Shown here one piece after another: positions 28,101-43,100 of a stretch of DNA of 64,000 nucleotides. The position numbers were made by a program, and so were the translations under genes. Source of the DNA: Poecilobothrus nobilitatus (Eukaryota > Arthropoda > Insecta > Diptera > Dolichopodidae); the NCBI GenBank assembly GCA_947095535.1, contig OX352774.1, forward strand, positions 67,704,416 through 67,768,415, in the 5' to 3' direction. The notes beneath the pieces were generated by a model that ran no database searches, was not told the origin of the DNA, and worked only from the letters and a program-made list of their open reading frames with translations. How positions within the stretch are numbered: the first letter of the stretch is position 1; every line of letters begins with the position of its first letter.

Positions 28101-31100
28101 TTATATAACATTATATATGTAAGTCAAATTGTGAATTCTGTGATCACTCAAATTGACAAATTCAAATTGTTTGTTAATTTCATTGTTAAAGAGGTGGTTT
28201 CAAAGATTGGGTTTAATAAATGGGTTCCTTCAAACAATTTAGATTTACAGTAAAAATATATAAAAATCTATAAATAGATATGTTAATAGAAATAATAATG
28301 GAAAAAGTTTACTGAATTTTTTAAATAAGGATTATGAATTAGGTGATATCTTTTTATTTTGAATTAGATTTTGTATTCAATTTTGAGCATGCAAATGATT
28401 AAATTATTTAAAATTATTTTCACAGTTAATAGAAAATATTCCAAATTTTATAAAAATAATATTATTTATTATTTACTACTGCAGAACAATAAGATCCTTC
28501 AAAATTTAAGTTGAAAAATTCTATTTTTTCATATTAAATTGCCAAAATTTGGATCTTATTTTGTAAATACTCTCTCTACGCGATTGCCTGTATATAACCA
28601 GCACTTATTATACACTTTTTGCATTTCAACCAACCCATTACCTTCTGCATTATCTGCATTACTTTTTCAAAAATTATATCAATTATTTAATGCTTCTAGG
28701 CATGTTTATGATAAGCATACTTAACCGACTGTTAATATGTATTAATACTGAGTTCTGAATAAGTAATCTTAAATGAATAATTAAAAATAAAAAGTATGTA
28801 GTTTATATGGATAAATTTATGTGTATGTACTATGTATGTATATACTTTATACTTATTAACAGTATCTAAATAAATTTCTGTAATACCATTTATTATAATT
28901 TATTGAAATTTTAAATAAATTAACAAGAATATACCTAGTTTTAAATAAACTATAATTTATTTAAATAATCAGTTAATTCAAAGTAAATAATATATGTATT
29001 ATGTATTTATTTACATTTTAATCACTAGTATGGGTATCATAATTATATTGTACATATATTTTATAATCAATGTATGTATCATGTATGGGAATGGGTGTTT
29101 GTTATTACTTCACTTACATTTCAGTTAAATGCAAAGAAAGAATTAGAAACAAAAATTTTAACTACCTTATAATATGTGTTTCAATTTTTTTTTCTTTAAA
29201 ATTTTTTTCTTTTCTCTTAAAATTCTCAATTTCTTTCTGTATAATAAATATTTCTCTTTATTTCAATTAAGAGCAATTTATACAAATTTTTATTTCGTGG
29301 TTTTATTTAATTTACTTGACATCATATCATATCATTGTTTTACCATTGTTAAATGTTAAGCAAGCATATATTTTCATTGGTGTGTAGAGTGATTTTTTTA
29401 AATATATAAAATATGTATATACAAGGCTTCTTTTTTTTTTATATACAAAACAGATAGATGCAAATACAAGTTTATTATTTTTATTTACAATAAGATACTA
29501 CTTTTATACTGTATAACATACTTAAATAATTAAATCAAATGTATATTTTGATAATAAAGTTATTTTTAATAAAAGCTATAAAACACATATTTTTCAATAG
29601 CTTTTGAAAAAAATTTAGAGAAAGAAAATTATTTCGGCTGTAAAATATTACATTATATTCACCTATGTGAATGTACGTTATAAATATATGTAGGTACCTA
29701 GTTTTTTTTCCAAATTTAAAAAAAAAAAACTCTTTCCTTACTTGATCCTTTTTGGACGGAGAAACTTTTAATGAGACTTTTTATTGAAATTTTTTTACGA
29801 TTGGATATTGTACAGTTAAGACACAAATACAAATCGAACAGTTACTTAGAACTGACTATGAATAATTAATTTTATTTTTAACTACATAATATGTAGTCTA
29901 TGTATACCAACCTATATATTATGTATGTATATAAAATAAACTTTTTTGTTTTTATATCGACATACTTATTGGATAAAAGTTTTTTTTCCTATTACTCACC
30001 AATAAATTAAGCAAATATTTTTTTTATATCCATATTCAATATCAATAAATATTTTAATAATTTTTCTACAACATTTCTATACGGAAAATTATTTCTACAC
30101 ATAATTTAATTTATTTATCAACTATCTATTCCTACTCTATCAAAATAGTTTTGAAGAGTTTTAATACAAGTGTATACCTAATCAGAATACTTAAATTAAA
30201 TTTGAATCTAGATACTAATATTATTTTAGTATCTAGTATTAATTTAGTATTTAGTACATTATGTTGTCTAAGTAGTCCAATACTACAAGTTACCTAGTGA
30301 GAAGTCCAGTAATGTTTGGATGGACGAAACACTCCAAAATTAACTTCATTCAAAAAAAAAATAAGAATGTTATTGATGGCATGTATATTCGCGGCATGTA
30401 TATTCGATGGCATGTATAATGCACATATATCATGTGCATTCGCTTATACATAAATTAAAGTTTTTTTGTTTCATTTCTATTTTGTGTAAAATCTTTAAGG
30501 TGTTATAAAATTTTTTGTACCTAATATTCAAGAATATATTTAGCTCACATATGTAATGTCGTAGCTTTATCGAAAAATCATTCGTTTTATCAGAGCCCAG
30601 TTGATAATAAGGTAGATAATTCCTTGTGAGTTAAGCCATTACATAACTTTACATTCAAAACGCTTTAATTTAATTTATACACAACATAATTCATAATTAT
30701 TAGATATTTGCTATCTAAAGTAGATACATATTATGTACATTAAAATCCGCTTAAGTAATTTCAGGATAAGGTGCCTTTTTCGTTTTAGAAACCAGAAATA
30801 TTGACATTTTAAAATTTTCTGAGAATTGCATAGAATAATATACTCGCTTAAGTGCTTCTCGTTTAAGTACCTAAACCTCTTAAGTAGTTTGTTTTTCAAT
30901 TATTATTCACAATATTAAATTTTTGATTAAAATTTTGCTTTTAAGTGCCTCAAGAGACATCTACTTTCTGTAAGAAAATTTCGTTAGTTATGGGTAATTC
31001 CGTGAGGCAGAGAAATTTAAATAAGTACCTTATTTGAAGCACTTGTCCCAGTTCGGTTAAGTGCTTTGTTCGGAGTGCTCAAAATTGCTAACATTTTTGT

Positions 31101-34100
31101 AAGAGCATTTAAGCGGGTTTTACTGTATACTAAATTTAAAAGTTATGAAAAACTGTTGCATACGCAGAAAATGGTTCAATATTTGGGAATTAGATTTCTC
31201 ATTTATGTTAAAAATAAAAAAAAAATTCAAATTCAAATATCTACATACATTTATATATATTCTAAAATATGTAATTAGAAAATTTTATGTTAATCATTTA
31301 AATATCTATCTTGTTATCTATTCAAACATTAGTTAATCATTGATGTTTTTTTTTGATGTTAATAAGAATAAAAAATTAAGGTGTATCGGTATTTAGTTAT
31401 ATGGCATGTACCTACATAATATAAAAAACTATATGCATGCATCCAAACATACATACATTGCTACTGTAGTTATATCTAATATTTATACTTAATATCTAAT
31501 ATTTATGCTACATTATTATTGTAAAAAGAAAATAAATGGCAATGATTTTTATTTTCTTCTATTGTTTGTTTTATTTTGTTTTTTTTTTATTTTTTATTTG
31601 TCTCTCTTTTTTTTTTTTTTTTTTATAGCGTTTCCCCTCAATTTACTATATTCTATTATGTTATATTATATTTTAAGAGATGGATTATTGAGTATTTGAG
31701 AACCATGGGAATTTTTTTTTTAAAACACACACACATAGAATACAGCGATATGTTTTTTTTTTTGAACTAAATATGTTATTCGTCCATATCATGTTAGACT
31801 TTCCAAATCAACATCATATAATAATATATGGGTTATTATATGTGCATTGCATGTATGGATGTATATCGATTTATTTAATGAATTTTAGACATGTGTGTGT
31901 ATATAAACACATAGTAATATAGAATTGTATATTAATTGATTGGTGGTGGTGTGGAAATATATATTTCTACACATAACTATATTCCATCTATCTCATTTAT
32001 GATTTTGCGCAGACCCTTTAAAAAAAAACCTAATATGCTTTATTTTTTTTTTATTATATACCTACTATCTTTTAAAATATTTTTCGTTTATGTATGCTGA
32101 TAAATATAAAACTTATCCCGATGATTTTGGGGGGGAATAGAAATAATTTTCGGTACTGTGATCAGCAACATGTGCACGAATACACGTGCTTTTTCTTTAA
32201 AGCTATGTGCATATTTGTTGTATAAATTTTTGGGATATCCATAGGTAGGTACATTAACGAAAAAAGAAAATAGAAAAATAATAAAGTACTAAATAGTTAA
32301 TAGAATACTACCTACCTATACATATTATTTAATATGGATACTATATTAATAAATGATTGAAGAATAAAGAGAAAAAATGTAACTATGTAGTATGTACCTA
32401 CCTATAACTAATTGCAGAATTAATTAAAATCAAGAAAGAGAAATTAAAAAAAAAATAATAAACTTATAAAAAAAGTAAAAAAAAAATTAAAAAATAATCA
32501 ACTTGTAACGGGAGATAAAATTGAACTCTTGAACTAAGGCTATATTTTCTAATTTCTCATATATACATCCTATATGAATTTTATTCGTGACAACTTTTTT
32601 AAATTTAATTAAACATCTTAGGTATTATTATTAACCGTTTAGGTATACTTTCTGTGGGCCGAATCATTACTTTTATTCCTATATTAATGTAGTGCGTACT
32701 GCATATGGATTTTAGTTGAATCTATTTTAGACATTCTCAAATATAACAAGACCAAGACAAAAGGTTGTGATATGAAGGTACCTACACCTGTGTTAACTTA
32801 ACTAAATGCAGCATTCATAAATCATACCAACTTTTATTTGCTATTTTGAACTTTTTTTTATAGCATTATAGGTAAGGTACATTATGTACATATGTATGTA
32901 CAATACAATATCTGCCTTAAATTTTTATCTCTTAGTTAGAGTATAATTATTAAATAATATAATCATCATTTTAGTTAACCCGCTTATTTCGAAAACAAAT
33001 ATTATATTCAAGTCAAGCTATGAATAGGATAGGTGTTCGGATTTTATTAGCAATAAGCATGTATCTTATTTCTCCAAATTTGGTCCACTTACATTTTGTT
33101 TATCATTATTCTAGGTACCTATATATGTACTAGCCAAACCTGTATAGTATTCTTATTTATACTATTTATCTACTTCCATATACTTATGTACCTATATATG
33201 TACCCCTATATAAATTTCCGAGATTAAATCCATATGTTGAACTCAGTTTAGGTGACTGAATCTTTGCAAATGGCAATTGGTTTGATTTGATACTGAAGTA
33301 GTAAATTCATAATTGTATTTTAAAATTTGCACCTTGTATGATCATAATAAATTTTTTTTTTTTAATTTAAATGGGTATGTAGATACTATTCTATATTCTT
33401 ATTAAATTTAAAAAAAATTTTTTTAAATTTATGGAATTAGTTTCTAAAAAAAAAAAAATTTATACATATTTTTAAAACTGTTTAATACTGACAAAGTTTT
33501 TATGCGTTTGTATACCTCTTTCTACACACAATCAAATAAATGCATGTATTGGGCCATAAGAATGGGATATGTAATACATATGAATAATTAATTGTGTTAA
33601 ATTTTTTTTCAGGAGAAAAATATTATTTTAGTATTTATTTTGATAGCTTCTTATAGTCGCCTTTAAATATTATGATATTATTCATAAAAATTATAAATAC
33701 AAATAAAGCTACGAAACTACAATGTCGTTCTATGTGTCATCAAACTCGACCTTCATATACGCTACATTTTAAATACAAATTACCAATTTAAGTATATAAT
33801 TCACCTATTTTAGTCAATTAATACTTACTACTACCACTTTTAATGTAGTCAGTAGTGTAGTTGTATGTAGAAATTGTACCTATGTAAATTTATGAATATT
33901 TTTTATTTGTAATTTTAAACTATAGTGTTATTACGTGTACGGTGTACGTATAAATGTATTTAGATGGAATGTATATTAAAAAAAAATTTTAACTTTTTTA
34001 TATTTGAAATATCTACCTATGTTATTTATTATAAATTCCTCAAAGCCTTCAATATTTTTTATAGCAATTTTACAGCTACTCTTATTTTTAAACTAAATAA

Positions 34101-37100
34101 TAATATACATAATGTATTTCAGAAATATGAAAAATAGTGAAAAAAAAAAAATTTAGTATTAGGTTAGGAATTAGGAAATAAGAAAATTTTTAATTTTCAC
34201 TCAAAGAAACCTAAACTAAATACATAAATAACACTTAACATCATTTGTATTGGATAAACTCTGTAGTGTTGTTTTGTAGCTTTAAGCAGTTAAACAAATT
34301 TATATGATGATTGATGAGCCATACCACATCTGCACTACATTTATGTACATATTCGAAAGAATATCTACACATATACAAATTGTATAAAGGTCTCAACTGG
34401 GGAAAATTTTTTAATTGTTTTTCAAGAATTGTTGCTTTTTTATATTTTGATTGTTTTTAAAATAATTAAAAAAACAAAAAAAAAGAGTATTTTTCCTTTT
34501 TCTAAAAACTCTTTTATTTATTTTTACTCTTTAATAATTCAATTATTTTTTTAATAAGATATAAATTGTATGTGAAATTGAAAAAAAAAAAAAAAAATTG
34601 ATTTGACTCTTCATAAGATATTAAAAAAATAAAATAAAAAGAATCAGTACTTATACTATATATGTCCCGAATCCGCAAAAATTACGTTTAGGTACTATTT
34701 CAAGAAAAATTATATTTTGTTAAAAACAAATTTTAATAATACTACCTACCTATAATAAAAATTATAATACCTATGTACATATATCTAATATTTTCGTTTT
34801 CTTTTATTTTTTTTTAATTATTTAGATGGTGCTTGGGAAAATGGTTTATCGTATGAATGTCGTTCTTTATTATTTAAGGCACTACACAATCTAATTGAAA
34901 GGTAACTGTTTTTTTTATAATATTTCGAATTTTTTATTAAATTTTCATTTTTATTCTTTCAGATGCCTGTTATCAAAAGATTTGGTTAGATTAGGAAAAT
35001 GGTTTGTTCAACCCTGTACCAGTAATGATAAAATATTTAGAAAAAGGTGAGTTAGATGGTAATCAAATAATTCTGCAAAACAATTTCCATTTAATATATA
35101 TTTACATATTACAGTAGAGTTCCATACACCATGCTTGTTAATTGACAATTGTTATTGTTTATACTAGAGTCTAGACTATAAAAGATGATGTACTAAGTAG
35201 CTAAAGCTAGATAAATTAGTTGATGATTTTAAAGTTAAATTAAAATTAACTTGAGAGTTCTGAGAATATCGGCAAAATAGCAAGTACAGTCACAAATGCC
35301 ATAAACAGAATTTATACTTAAAAAAAACCTGTAAATATATTTCGATTCCTTTTCATTTATCCTTTTTGAATTGAAATAACATTTTCTAATTGGAGAATTT
35401 TTCTTATGTTTGTAAATTGTAATTATCTTTATCTCATTTAACATTTGTGACAAAGTGCGTTAAGAATGCAAGACACAGTTGTTAAAAGTAGTTTTGAAGT
35501 TTTGACAACAGGAGCTCTATTTACTTTAGCTACAGTTATTTTTTATTTTTTTTTGTTATGTTAATATCAATTGCATGATACAGTATCTAAACATAAATAT
35601 TTAATTGTAATTAAGAATTATTTCCTTGTCTCAATATTCTTTAGTTTTTTCATATGCATTTGTGTCTTTCTTTCATGTCCCGTGTAACAGATACAAAAAT
35701 ATAATTTATGTTACAACTTGCAATTAAAGTAAAAAATAAATTATAACAAAAAAATGGATTATTTTCATTAATCACATGCGTATGGCAGATTTTATTATCA
35801 TTATTAATGTATGAAAATTGAATTCTATTTGAAAACAAGTACATATTGTGCATGGTACCTATTCTGTAATAAATAAAATGTATAAAATTTGGAAGTATTA
35901 CAATCAATATCAAAAAAATTAATTTGATTTTGTGTATTAATTTTTATTAAACTTCCTATATTAAAAATGCAAGATCTCTGTGGTATTTTTCAGAAGTTAT
36001 ATAAATATCATCGTTCCCCTTGCAACATTATATGTTAAAAATATTTTTTTTTTTTAATTTGATACTTTTTTCACGTTTAGCACAAATAGACATTACAAAA
36101 TGCTTTTATAACTTGTATATAATATAATTCTAAGACTTTACTATTAGTAAAATAGTAAATTTACTATTAATTAAAATTGATATTTTTCCAATAATTATTT
36201 TGTTTTTTTTTTTTTTTAATATTACGGTATTTAATATAAAATTACATTGTACGTATGGAACAAAATTTATTGCTATTTGATATCGAACCAATTATATTAT
36301 AAACTTCTAATAATATATTATTACAAACTTTGTTCATTATTATTACAATGTTTGCTATTTGAGTGTGAAATTTAAATACATAGAATAATACAAAAACATT
36401 AACTTTTTTAAATCTATAAATATGATGTATGTGCTATAATTTCATCAGTATCGTATACAATTAAAGTTCTATGTTATATTAAGTTTTAAAAATCATAAAA
36501 ATAAAACACTTAATAGATATTAAATTTAGACAAAAAACATTTTCTTGGTTTCAGCTCACAACATTTATCATTTGCTTTTGCATTCTTTGTACATGGTGAT
36601 ACTGTATGTGCATCTATTGACTTAAGGGAACATCCAGCTGTACGCCCTTTAACACCAGATTATTTAGCAGAGGCTGCTGCTTTAGCAGCTACTTCAAATA
36701 ATTCAAATGATTCATCCGATAATAATGATGATATATCATCACAAAATAGAAATAATAATATCAATGGGAATTGCGCTAATTTATCTCCTGGTGCCTCAGG
36801 TAGAGGAGGTGGAGGTGCTACAACGCCAGGACCAGGAAATCATAGCAGTAATAATAGTATTAATAATAGTACCAATAATAACAGCACTACCAACAATAGT
36901 TGTAGTGCTAACTCAGATGTACCCAAAACAAAATCAGTTATATTAGCGCCTTATGGTTTGGCTGCTACATTAACTGGAAAAAGTTTTCGTAAAGCTGATC
37001 CCGGTACAGAAAAATTTTTAGATGACTGGCGTTCATTTTATCCACTGTGCAATAAGGAGAATTCAGATCTTCCTCCATTTGTCGAAGTAATATCAGGTAT

Positions 37101-40100
37101 GAAAATTATAGATTTAAATAAAATTATGTATTTTATTTTAATAAAAATATATATTTTTATTATTTGAATAAATTTTAGGAGGCGTTAAAATGCGATATCC
37201 ATCGAAATATGTTTTAGTTACTGATCTGGATGAAATTAATAATAATAATTTTATTTCAAATGAAAATCATAAAATAAATTCTATGCAACAGCAACAAACA
37301 AATCAGCAATCTAATGTGCAACCTACGAATAATGATACTATATTATTAAAATCAGCAACAGCAGGAACTAAAATAAAACAAGAGGATTGTGATAATCCTA
37401 CTACAATAAATAACAGTAACAATAATAATGATAGTAATAATAATAATAAAAGCAATGTTGTAACGGAATCAAAAACGATAACATTATATGAAACATTTAT
37501 AAATAACACTTTTGGTAATTTACAAAATACTCATACATTACCAACAGCTGCAATAGAATTACCAGAACGAGTATGGCAAGATTGTATAACAACATCAACG
37601 ACATCTACAACAACACAAATAGAAGCAAATATGGCTCATATGAATATTAATAATTTAACAATAGCATCTTCAACAACAGTAACAACGATATCAAATAGTA
37701 ATAATATTTCTTCATCAACAACAACACAACAACAAACAACAACTGAAATTAAAATTGAAGGTGGTGGAACAACCACAATAACAATTCCAAATAATAACAA
37801 TAATAATAATAACGATAATATCGATAATGGGAATCAGCATTCGTCACATAATAATAATATTAATAGTGAGAGCAAAAGTGTTTGGGATTTTAACGATCCA
37901 TTGCAAAAATCAACATGTATTTGTATAAGGCAAGTATAGTTAATATTATTATTGGTGTTTTCCTTTATTGTTTTTTTTTTTTTTAATTTTTTAACAATTC
38001 TTAATATTAAACAAAAATCTAAATCTAAATAGATGAAATTAAAATGAATATATATATATGTAATTTGAACTAAACTAATTTGTCAGAAATTTAATATACC
38101 TTGCATTTCTTGTCACATTTATTTGTATGAGTTTTTTAAGTAAAAATTATGAAAATTACACGATATCTTTCTTGAAAGTTTTGGAGAAACAAAACCTTTT
38201 TTTTTTTAAATATTACGAACTGTAAAAATATACTGTTTGATTTTAAATAGATCTCAAACAGGATGAATATTGATTAGTAAATAATCAATATGTATATTAA
38301 ATATTTTTTTTGTTATAGAACAGATCTTCAAAAAAAACTTTTTTAAAAATGAAAATTTTAATTTTAAACTATAATTCCTTGCTATTTAATTGTTTATGCC
38401 CTAAAACATTAAATTATTGAGTAAATAAGAAATTTTCATTTTATATTTCGGAATAAATACGCAGGGAAAGAGGTCAAGAAATCCTGTAAGAAAAGATAAC
38501 AACAAAATTTATGAAAATGAGTAATGACATAAAAACAGTATTCGGCACGTATATATATAATATATATATCATTTGATAAAGATGAAAGTTACAAATAAAA
38601 ACGAATTGAATTCTATCAAAATATAAGCTTTAAATTAAGCACAATATTTTTTTTTTGTTTTTATTTAAAAAATGGACTAGTTGGAAAATGCCAAAAAGTA
38701 GACTAGAAATGTACTAATAAAAATTTAAAGATTTATACAAAAATGTGACAAGTAGATATTTTAAAATATTTATGATAATATTTATTTATAAATTAGATAC
38801 AATATATCATATTACACATAACACTTTTAGTTATTCAGTATTTTTTTTTTCTTCCTTTAATAGCATTTTTTATATTTTTGAAACTACAATTACAAAATGT
38901 GTGACTGTACTTAAAAAAAAAAAAAAAATTTTAATTATATTCATATTTTTTTTATTAAAATTTTTTTTTTTTTTTAAATCGTTTATTTTTCTTCTTTTTT
39001 TTATACTATTTTATTTTTATTTTTTTTTTTCTAAATTTTTTTTTGGGCGTAAAATTACAGATGTAAAAAATTGAATGGCGGACTTAATCGTTTGTCTTCT
39101 TCTTGTTTAACAACGTCGTTCAATAATACTTCTTCACATTGTTCAACAACTAATATTACTACTACTACTATATCATCACTTAATAATCAAAATTTGCTGT
39201 CCAATTCAAATAATATTAATAATAGTTATGGCCAAAAATTATTTTCACATTTGAATAATAATAATACTCCTTCAACAAATATTATAAATAATAATAATAA
39301 TAATAATAATAATATTAATAATAGTAATAATAATTACAATAACAATTGTAGTAATATAAATCGAAATGATTTTATTAAAAATTATCAATTTAATCGTATT
39401 CCATTCCATAAGCGTTTAAATTATTTAAATGGCATTAATAACAATTTAAATAATAATAATGATGATAATAATAATAATGATAACAATAATATTAATAATA
39501 TTGATATAATTAATAATACATTTGTATCCAATAACAATTTAAATATTGAAAATATTAATAACGTTAATATAAACCAACAATATCACCAACAATTATTTCA
39601 ACAAAAACAACACCAACAACAACAACAACAGCAAATTAAACATTTTTCAAGTAATTATCAAGAATTAAATGCAAATAATATTGTTACAACAAATTCAAAT
39701 CAAACTATTAATTCAAATAATATGTCAAATGCCAGAGTTGGTGGCAAAAATTTAAATATTGTATCTTCTAATTTACAAAATCAATTACAAAATCAAATCA
39801 GGTTTGTGACTAAAAAAAAAAAATATAATTTTTTTTAGTTTCCGCTTTATTTTAAAAATCAATTTTTTTTTTTAACAATTAAGAATAATTCGAAATAAAA
39901 TTGGTTGGATATAGTACGTAAAAATAAGTAAACTATTTTAATTATACTATATATTAATATACAGTTTATATATAAAATATATACTATAATATAATATATA
40001 TATTTGTACATTTTTTTTTTTTTAATTTTGATTTTAAATTTAGTCTATTCTTGTTAAGTTTTGTTTATTTTCCTTTTCCTTTATTTATTTATTTTTTTTT

Positions 40101-43100
40101 TTTTTGGCTTAAAGGTTCGTTAATTTTTTCTCCTTATAATAAAAAACAAAAATCAAAGATATAAAGGCAATGGTTATATTAGTTATATAAAAAACATGCA
40201 AAATTTCAAAATTTAATTAAAATTAGAATATTGAAAATTAATAAAATTGTTTGACTTCTGTTACGATTTGGATAATATTCACGGGAAAATATTAACAAGA
40301 ATGACTGTGAGTCACTTATAATATTTTAAAAATTCCAAGTTTCAAAATTTCAAAAAACAAAATTCCAAAAACAAAAATTCCAAGTATCAAAATTCCACTT
40401 AAAATAAATTCAAAATTTAATGGAAAGTACTTTCTAGTGCTAAAACAGTTAATAGTATTTGCGTTCCTTTTACACGAAAAGAGTATTTGAGAGTAGTTGG
40501 GAGTAGTTGGTAAATGTAATGCTAACTTAACATAATCGTATTTACTCCTATTTACTCTTTCTCAAAGGTTGGTGTAGTTGGGAGTAGAAAAGAGTAGTTT
40601 ACTCTGTAAAAGGAACAGTGTTAAAAACATCCGCTAAACAAATTATTGGGAGTCTGATTTTGTAACCAACTATAAAATCGCTCCTAACATTTTTTTAGAT
40701 ATACATACTTATATTTAAACAACTAAGCATTTAAAGTGGTGGGGACTACCATTCCCAAACCTTTCTAAATCGGGATTTATTGAGATCCTGATTCTGAAAC
40801 CAACTATAAAATCTCTCTTAATTCTGAATCTCAGATATACATTCTACTATTAAAAACAAATTATTGGCAGTCTGATTTTCTAACAAACTTTCAAATTCTT
40901 CCTAATTATTTTTTTACCAACATATTTTAATACCAAAGTATAACAAATAATTTCAAATCCCCACTTTTATTTTCGTACAGTAGCGACTCCCTCACCCACT
41001 AATCAATTGTTTGAAGTTTGAAAGCTTGCTAAAAAAACTTTATCATCAATGCCAAAGAATATATTTCATTTTGTGGACTTTTTTTTTCAATATTTTGGAA
41101 TTTGGTTTTTTAGAATTTTTTTCATTGCTTGGATTTTGAAACTTGGACTTGGAATATTTATTTTGGAATTATGATATTATTCATACTATATTTCATCCTT
41201 GTTGCAAGCTTTCAATTTTATATATGGAAATGTTAAATAAGGAATTATATAATAGAAATGCAAGGGAGGTTAAAAAGCTAATCAATTTTTTAGATTTAAT
41301 GAAATATATTTTATCAGAATATTGAAGTTGTTTAAATTTTGAATGAAAAGTTTCGACTTTATGAAAAATCTATAACAAGTACAATATTATATATTTTTAA
41401 ATTGACACTCGATTTAATAAAACATCTTCAAAATTCAATTGGATTCAATGTATTTCCTTTTTTTAATTAATTTAACTTTTATTTAATTTAAATTAACAAT
41501 TTTGATTAAATTTATTTTCTTTTGAGTAGTGTCAACACTACTAATAAAGTATATCTATGCATTTTCTGTATTACCACCAACGAAACGGTTGTTTTCTTCA
41601 ATTTCTTCACAAAGACAACTAAGAGTAATAAACAAATAAAATTAGAAAATTGAAAATAATTTTAATTCAATTTTCGAAATTGCATGTTAAAATATTGGTG
41701 ATTGAAAATCAAAAAAAAAAAAAAAATTCAATGTTTTGTATAATAAATCTGTATTTCTGAGTGGAAAATTTTCGGACTACATTATTAATAAATTGTGTAT
41801 AGTATTACTATTATATTAACAGCAACAAATCTTTGTAATACTACCTAGAGACTTTAACTGTAAATTTTAATTATGTACAGTTTATTTAATTTTTTTTTAA
41901 TGAATAATTAAAAAATTTAATAGATAATTTTAATTTGCATTAAAAAATTTAAATATATATTCGTAATAGTATATATTATATATATTCGTATAATTTACTA
42001 TACTATGTAAATATTTATTTTACTATATAATAAAACGTTTCCAACAATTTGTAGTAACTTCTTTTTTTATGACATTTGTTTCGATAAAATATTAGTTGGC
42101 TGAGTGAAGGGTCACATTACGATACATTTTAATTTACAATATTAATTGAAAAATTGCCTGTGTATATTCAAATATAACATGATTTCAAGTAAAAAGTTAG
42201 CATTAAACGAAATCTAAAAATTTTTGATTTTATTGGTATGTTGCTTGAATAATTGAAAATTTTAATTGATCGTATGCCTTTTTTCAATTGTCATTGACAA
42301 ATTATTCATTTTGCTATTATAAATTATATTAATTATAATGATTCATAATTCATAATTCAAATTATAAAGATTTGTGATTTAAACCAATGCAAGATAGAAT
42401 TTGTAAAGAAATTCATTGAAATTTATAAAATAAATAAATGTTTATGGAAAGTAAAGAGTGCAGAGTATTCAAATAAAAATCTGAAACTAAAGGCTTACGA
42501 AAAATTAAAAACCAAACTATTAGGTTGCATAGCATGTTTCTGGTATTATTTTTTCTAAAGCTTGTGCCGAAATCCTGGTAGAATATTTTAAATCTTCGTA
42601 ATTTCGTTCAGTTACTAAAAATTTAAGAGTTACTGCTAAACATTCATTTAGCGGAATGCATCCTCGCATAACGATATTTTCTTTGATGATAAATGGTGCT
42701 ACTAGGCATAAAAGTTCATTAAAAGAATCTTCATTCATCCTGAGGATATTTTGATAATCATCAGGAAAATTGAATAATTCTTTTAAAAATAAAACATCAT
42801 CATGATTTTTCCGTTTTAACAGCCTTTTTTTTACGCATATTTTTTTTTTCATTTTGTTTCTTTATTTGCTAAAATAATTACACTTACTGCAGCACATATC
42901 GCTAATATTATTCTATATATAGTTGTTTTTATTATTACTTATTTATTCAATTTCTATTATTAATTTTGTTGCTAGATATAAATTAGTATAAAATTATATT
43001 GAAATTACTTCCACATTTTATAAAACTTCTAAAGCAACTGAACATAATTTAAGAACATTGACAATTTTCAGTGAATGTACGTGGTTAATTTTTCTATCCT

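Larger units (their letters stand above)
13126..34825 (+). other. 21.7-kb MED13 intron
   Basis: GT-AG intron between the exons ending at 13125 and starting at 34826, defined by protein continuity (PCV-DGAW). Apart from the mobile-element relics listed separately, it contains only A+T-rich low-complexity DNA. Open frames up to 148 codons occur (for example 26952-27398) but are composed of repeats and carry no domain. No nested gene or structural RNA was recognised. Confidence 0.9.

Noticed and set aside
37930..37940. Ordinary GT donor at 37934 for the exon ending at 37929
   Set aside because: Using it would extend the exon by CAA-type codons and put ATG TAA at the start of the next exon, ending the protein early. 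The GC donor keeps frame and conservation.
38745..39074. 109-codon Phe/Ile-rich open frame
   Set aside because: It is the T-rich polypyrimidine region before the MED13 acceptor at 39060, not a gene.
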